Shown: piece by piece, positions 59,781 to 64,000 of the stretch | How the letters are laid out: each line of letters starts with the position of its first letter | Numbering within the stretch: position 1 is the first letter of the stretch | Origin: Vigna angularis | Lineage: Eukaryota; Streptophyta; Magnoliopsida; Fabales; Fabaceae | NCBI RefSeq assembly: GCF_016808095.1 | Contig: NC_068974.1 | Coordinates: 15,500,001 to 15,564,000 of the forward strand | DNA length: 64,000 nt | Reading direction: 5' to 3' | Program-made: the position numbers and the translations under genes | Notes under the pieces: model-generated | The model's input: only the letters and a program-made list of their open reading frames with translations | Told to the model about the DNA's origin: nothing | The model's database searches: none

Positions 59781-60477
59781 TCTAATTGGGTGCTCTAGTG
59801 CAATGTTCTTTAGTGTCTACAAGATAAAATCCGAAAATTTGTACTAGGAGCACAAGATCAACAAGAGAAGAAGGTTGAAGAAGGTCGCAAGGCGCGCCTG
59901 GGCACCCCATTAAGGGCGCTCAGCGCCAGACTTCAAGTGCAATTCGAAACATGCTCACCAAGACTCTATGCATGAAGTGATTAAAGATATCAAAGAGAAT
60001 GGAGTTATTGAGATTGAGACTCCTTATTCAAGGAGGGTAAAGATGGTGAACAGGAAGATGTTGCAGATAAGTTGGTGTGATGAAAGCAAAAGGAACACCA
60101 ACATAATAGATGCAGATCATGCTTATTGGTGTTAGGCTCGTGACGTTAAACAAGCGCTTATTGGGAAGCAACCCAATTTCTGATTTTTCTTTTTAAATTG
60201 ATTATTTGTGTGGTTTTGATTTGATTTTGCTTTGCAGGAATGACAACATCTACTGATGGATGCTGAACATCATCTACTGAGGGATGCTAGGAGGACTCAG
60301 ATGACAACATCTACTGACGGATGCTGCTATGAGGGTGATGAATGATAGCGTCTACTGATGGAGGTTATGTGATTAAGCATCTACTGATGGATGTTATTGA
60401 AGGCGTCTACTAATGGATGCCGATGAAGATGAGAAAGATTAATATCTATTGATGGATGCCGATGAGAAGGATTCACA
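59781..60477 (+). mobile_element. Athila 3' region; gag-pol deleted
   Basis: After the microsatellite the element jumps to its 3' part. The 'ggctcgtgacgttaaacaag' then 'cgcttattgggaagcaaccc' block at 60136-60176 is typical of Athila after the last ORF. No gag, RT or integrase is present between, so a large internal deletion has occurred. An added GGCGCTCAGCGCCA motif is at 59917. A short interspersed repeat fills 60239-60470 (separate entry). A CACTA-type end follows at 60478, and no 3' LTR is seen. Confidence 0.7.
60239..60470 (+). repeat. Seven CATCTACTGATGGATG repeats
   Basis: Copies at about 60248, 60271, 60308, 60349, 60379, 60405 and 60446, most with 1-3 changes, at spacings of about 23-41 bases. 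The motif has inverted ends (CATC, GATG). It lies in the non-coding 3' part of the Athila element. Confidence 0.85.
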
Positions 60478-62892
60478 CACTACAAGAAATTGGCTAATTA
60501 CCGGCGGCTTAATACCAAAGGCCTTGAGGCCGTCTGTAAAAGTGAGGTGCCGACGGCCATAAAGAAAAGTACCGACGGGCTTAGTGAAATTGAACTACCG
60601 AAGGTCAGGAAGACAATAGCGAGGGATATGTGTCCTTCGGTAATAGGCTAGACCCATTAAACCAAGTGATTCGTTCTACTCATCGAGGTCGTCCCCAATT
60701 TCCTGAAATTGTGAAAACCTCCCTGCCTACCTCTCTCGTCTACGTCTGCCATCGTTTTACTTCGTGCTTCCATTCTCTCAGCTACCTCTCTCGTGGCTTC
60801 GTTTTCGTTTGTGCTTCCATTATCTCGTCTACCTCTGTCGTTTACCTCTGTCTGTCCGGTGGCATTGTGCGCCTCTTCGTTCTGTTCGGTCTCATCAAGG
60901 TTCTTGGTGCCGTTGTGGGTGGGGTAGCCACAAGGGTGGTGTTTCGTCGTCATTACGCTTTGGCGCCATAGGAGTGGTGGTTCATGGCTGTGCGCGTCAG
61001 GCTTGTGTTCAGAGCTGGCGATGTGCAGGGGCTTCCCTTTTGTGCGAGGTAAGTTCTGTGTTTGGTTGATGGGTATTTAATCATTTGATATCAGTTTGAT
61101 GGCTTGCTGCCCTTTTTTCATATCAGAAGACGACACCTGGGAAGAGTCGAAGCAGTAAAAGAAAATGATAGGGAGATTGGAACACGGGACAGTAAAGGAA
61201 AAGAGAAGTGCCTATTAGCGCACCAGCTGAAAAATCCCTTTGCCTTTACTGTAACAAGTAAGCAACCTTCACTCCTTTCCTGTTTATTTATTCATTGGGT
61301 CGTGGTATTGTTAGTTTTACTGGAAATGAAATGAAGCTTAGGCAGGGTTACTCTCCATCAAAAGGTTTTCTGTTTTTATTGCCCTCCTTTATTGCCATTA
61401 AAGTTTTCCTCATCCTTTATGAACCAGAGCACAAGTGATATCCAAATTTTACTCTGTAATTTGATCTTTCTATTATTTCTGTGATTCTAAAGGTGTGTCT
61501 GTGTTGACATGTATAAATAATTATATACTTGTAATCTGTATCTTATTTGTTATGCATTTGATTTCATATTATGGATGGTCATTAGTTGCTGTAGAACAAA
61601 CTTTTTGTGCATTGTTTTTGGAGGACATAAATACAGATATTTCTGTTGTTAATAAGTTGGAACTTTTAGCATGATGAACTAAGACCATAGAAGGAGGTGA
61701 CTATGGATGATTACCGCTCCCTATATGAAGATTATTTTGATTATTATACTTATGTCTCTCACCAGTATTGTCATAGTTGTTACAATTCTGCTGATAAGCT
61801 CTTTCTATTCTTTTCTCTTTAATAATAGTTATAGGATTTTGCTAGTAGTTGACGTAGTCTTAACCCCCTATATCTGATATTACTTCCATTGTTACTGTCC
61901 ATCTTGGAACCTCTAGTGGTACTAGTTCCTTCCTTTCATGCTGTATTAAGGTTACTCTTCGTACTATGTATGGTTTTGGTTCCTATGAACACTTCTGTGC
62001 CCAAAATAACCCCATAACCTCCCTAATACCTTCCAGCTGATTGACTGCTCCAGCTGGCTGCCCCCTATTGCTGCGAGAATCTTTGGTGACCTCCTTAACG
62101 TCCCTGGAAATTTTCATTTCAACAAATCTTTGGGGTTGTGGGTCTAATTTGGCTCCTTATATCTCCCTACAGTCTAACAAAGAAATAGCCCAATAGGTCT
62201 TAGTCTTTCAACTCAGATGCTTGTTTATTAATCTTTTAGCAGGTGTATAATGTTTCTTTTTCACATGTTTCAATTCAAATCACAACCTAGCTTTTGTTAC
62301 AACCCAAACCAATTAGAAATACAGAAATTGAAAAATCAGAGTGTTGATTCAACTTTGCACTAGGAAAAATGAACTGTAAATTGAGGTTTTGAGTTGTGAA
62401 ATTGCACAACAATGGTTATAAGTTAAATTAGAATTTTATAACAGCTTTAAATCATCAAAACAAAGTATTTTGAGTTATTATTTGGCATAGAAATAGTATA
62501 TTCCAAAATTTGATCTTATAACAGCTAATAAGGTAGCAAATTAAACAACTACACACCTCATTCTAAGTTATAATGATTCAAACAGCTAGCTATCAATACA
62601 AATGACTGTAGAAAGTGTAAATACACAAAACTAAGCTTGAAAAATACAACTAAACATGATCAAACTGGAACTGGACATTTGAAGGACATCTAACACTGTG
62701 AAAACCATAACTTTTTGAGTTAAAATAGAAGTGGAGTAGTGATTTTGAGTTGCAGGTTGTTTATAACTCATTTTAGAGTTTAAAGACAATTAAAATCACC
62801 AAATAAAGTTACATGAACATTCAGTTGTGGTATTAAATCACTTGCATATGTTTTTTAGTATCAACCCACCAAACTAGGGACTTTTTGTAGTG
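60478..62892 (+). mobile_element. CACTA-bounded element, non-autonomous, possible captured DNA
   Basis: Left end CACTACAAGAAATTGG at 60478; right end ACTTTTTGTAGTG at 62892, so the ends are inverted CACTACAA(G/A)AA. Subterminal motifs 'taccgacgg' and 'ctaccgaagg' occur at 60500-60640. The flanking triplets (ACA and CAG) do not match, so the two ends may come from different insertions. No transposase. At 60690-61050 there is a moderately GC-rich stretch ending GCGAG/GTAAGT like an exon with a splice donor, then intron-like T-rich DNA, which suggests a captured gene 5' end. Open frames there are in overlapping frames on both strands and I assign no product. Confidence 0.6.
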
Positions 62893-64000
62893 CAGAATTT
62901 TTTTTCCAGCTAAGGTATGATTCTTGACTTCATTTCTCTTTTGTTTAAAATGGTGGCCTTGTGAGCATGCATATACGTAGGAATTAGGTTTGGGATGGAT
63001 ATAGGGTGTGTGATGATCTTTTGTTGTTGTTGTGTTTTGCTAATTAAAATTTTCCATTATTGTACAAGGTTTTGGGGTTTCAATTAGGAGCACATAACGT
63101 TTGGAAGCTTCAAACATAGTGGGTTAAAGTTAGTTGCAAAAGTGTCATTGTTTAAGGGCTACACTCAAGTGTCGAAGACTTCATCATTTCCAGGTAGGTA
63201 AATGATGTCTTATTCTGTTTCCCTTGATTTATTTTGCTCCTGATTGATCTGTCTAAAAGCATATAGCCATGCAACAATTTGATAAATAAACATGTTGGCT
63301 CCTCCTTTTGGTAAATAAAATTTTGTTTGCCTTTTATCTCTCTTTCTCTTTCGCCTTTTGTCTTCTCTCTTGTGTTGTGTGTGTTGCATGTTCTTCTTAT
63401 ATATAATCTCCACACCTTGTTCCCCATCCTTTTTCCGAAATTTCGTCTTGGAAAAAGACCATGACAACACCCTTAAAATTACACCATCAATACAGGGTAA
63501 GACTTAAAATGAGTAACTATAAGGATGAAGTAGAGTAGAAGGACAAACCAACATGCATATATGTTGGTTATATACTATCTTGAATCCCCCAAGTTACCAA
63601 ACTAGAAGGAGGAACCAAAGTTATAGTTGTTTTATAGTTTATATATTAACTATAAAACTGAAAATTCCTTACTAAGGCTAAAGTAGACCATCTCTTAGGT
63701 CAAACTTTATTAACTTTGCTCCAAGTGGTAGTGGTTAAGGGCACTCCAGTGATTAATTTGGCCTTCAACATGTTAAAAGACATGTCTCTTAAACACTCCA
63801 ACAACCTGTACATGAATTTGGACTTTAATTGTGAAAGTGAACTCTAAAGTCAAAGTTCAACATATGATTTTGGACTTCAATTGTGAAGTCTCAAAATTGA
63901 AGTACTTAAAACATGAAAAGTGTTCTAAATAGGTGACAATTTCGAAATTCACCTAATATAACCAAAGAAAGTATATTGTTGTTATCCTAACAAGTTTAAA
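62893..64000. other. Right-end DNA, no gene recognised
   Basis: AT-rich. A 'ttccaggtaggtaaatg' at 63189 looks like a splice donor after a short exon-like segment (63080-63194), but no protein match was seen. A pyrimidine-rich part (63330-63375) gives a minus-strand open frame without a domain. Confidence 0.35.

Noticed and set aside
60478..62892. Complete CACTA element with matching 3-bp target duplication
   Set aside because: The flanking triplets ACA and CAG do not match, so the two ends cannot be called one insertion with certainty; kept as a lower-confidence element.

Overview
The window is transposon-rich plant nuclear DNA, most likely from a legume of the Vigna/Phaseolus type. That assignment is inferred from the AT-rich composition, spliced G-type lectin receptor kinase genes, and the mix of Athila-type, SIRE-type, CACTA, hAT and Mutator-like elements; no single sequence here proves the species. 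I see only two plausibly functional host genes: a pair of paralogous G-type lectin S-receptor-like kinases at 31005-33936 and 52173-55120, both on the + strand. Each has seven exons, and exons 2-7 have identical lengths in the two copies. A third, broken member of the family survives as its last two exons at 2187-2747.

Left part (1-8800): an Athila LTR piece and a decayed Ty3/gypsy gag-protease on the minus strand, then the kinase relic, then a CACTA relic (from 3185). The relic is cut by the 3' half of a minus-strand SIRE-like copia element (LTR 4329-5663, internal region to 7325), which is in turn cut by an Athila-type LTR (7326-8605) with a tRNA-Asp primer site. Middle-left (8775-23500): a CACTA element opens inside that Athila element. 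It carries a TNP2 transposase pseudogene and a second multi-exon transposase-type gene, and it has been hit by a 3.06-kb solo LTR with 5-bp target duplication (itself hit by a hAT-type element) and a 982-bp solo LTR sitting in an intron. A multi-exon host gene fragment (GCN1-like, minus strand) follows, then another Athila-family solo LTR. Middle (23500-30000): a LINE RNase H relic, a Mutator-like inverted-repeat element with 9-bp target duplication, and a hAT-type element that holds exon-like sequence and a SIRE-family solo LTR.

The first kinase gene (31005-33936) is followed by a Ty1/copia element (34904-39264). Its polyprotein gene is split by an Athila solo LTR that holds a deleted CACTA copy. 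Next come the gag end of a minus-strand Athila element (39265-45582, with a second 3.08-kb solo LTR in its LTR), another LTR, the 3' end of a Ty3/gypsy element and a 50-bp minisatellite. The second kinase gene lies in a duplicate of the segment around the first, but its proximal upstream DNA has been replaced by a hAT-type element and a GC-rich exon-like island. The right end (55500-64000) holds a copia gag relic, SIRE and Athila LTR pieces, a long 8-bp microsatellite, an Athila 3' region with interspersed repeats, and DNA bounded by CACTA-type ends.

The two kinases are predicted plasma-membrane receptors. Most of the rest is transposon history, with insertion order readable from nested ends and target-site duplications. 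All coordinates of nested elements were read by eye from ends, target duplications and copy-to-copy comparison.
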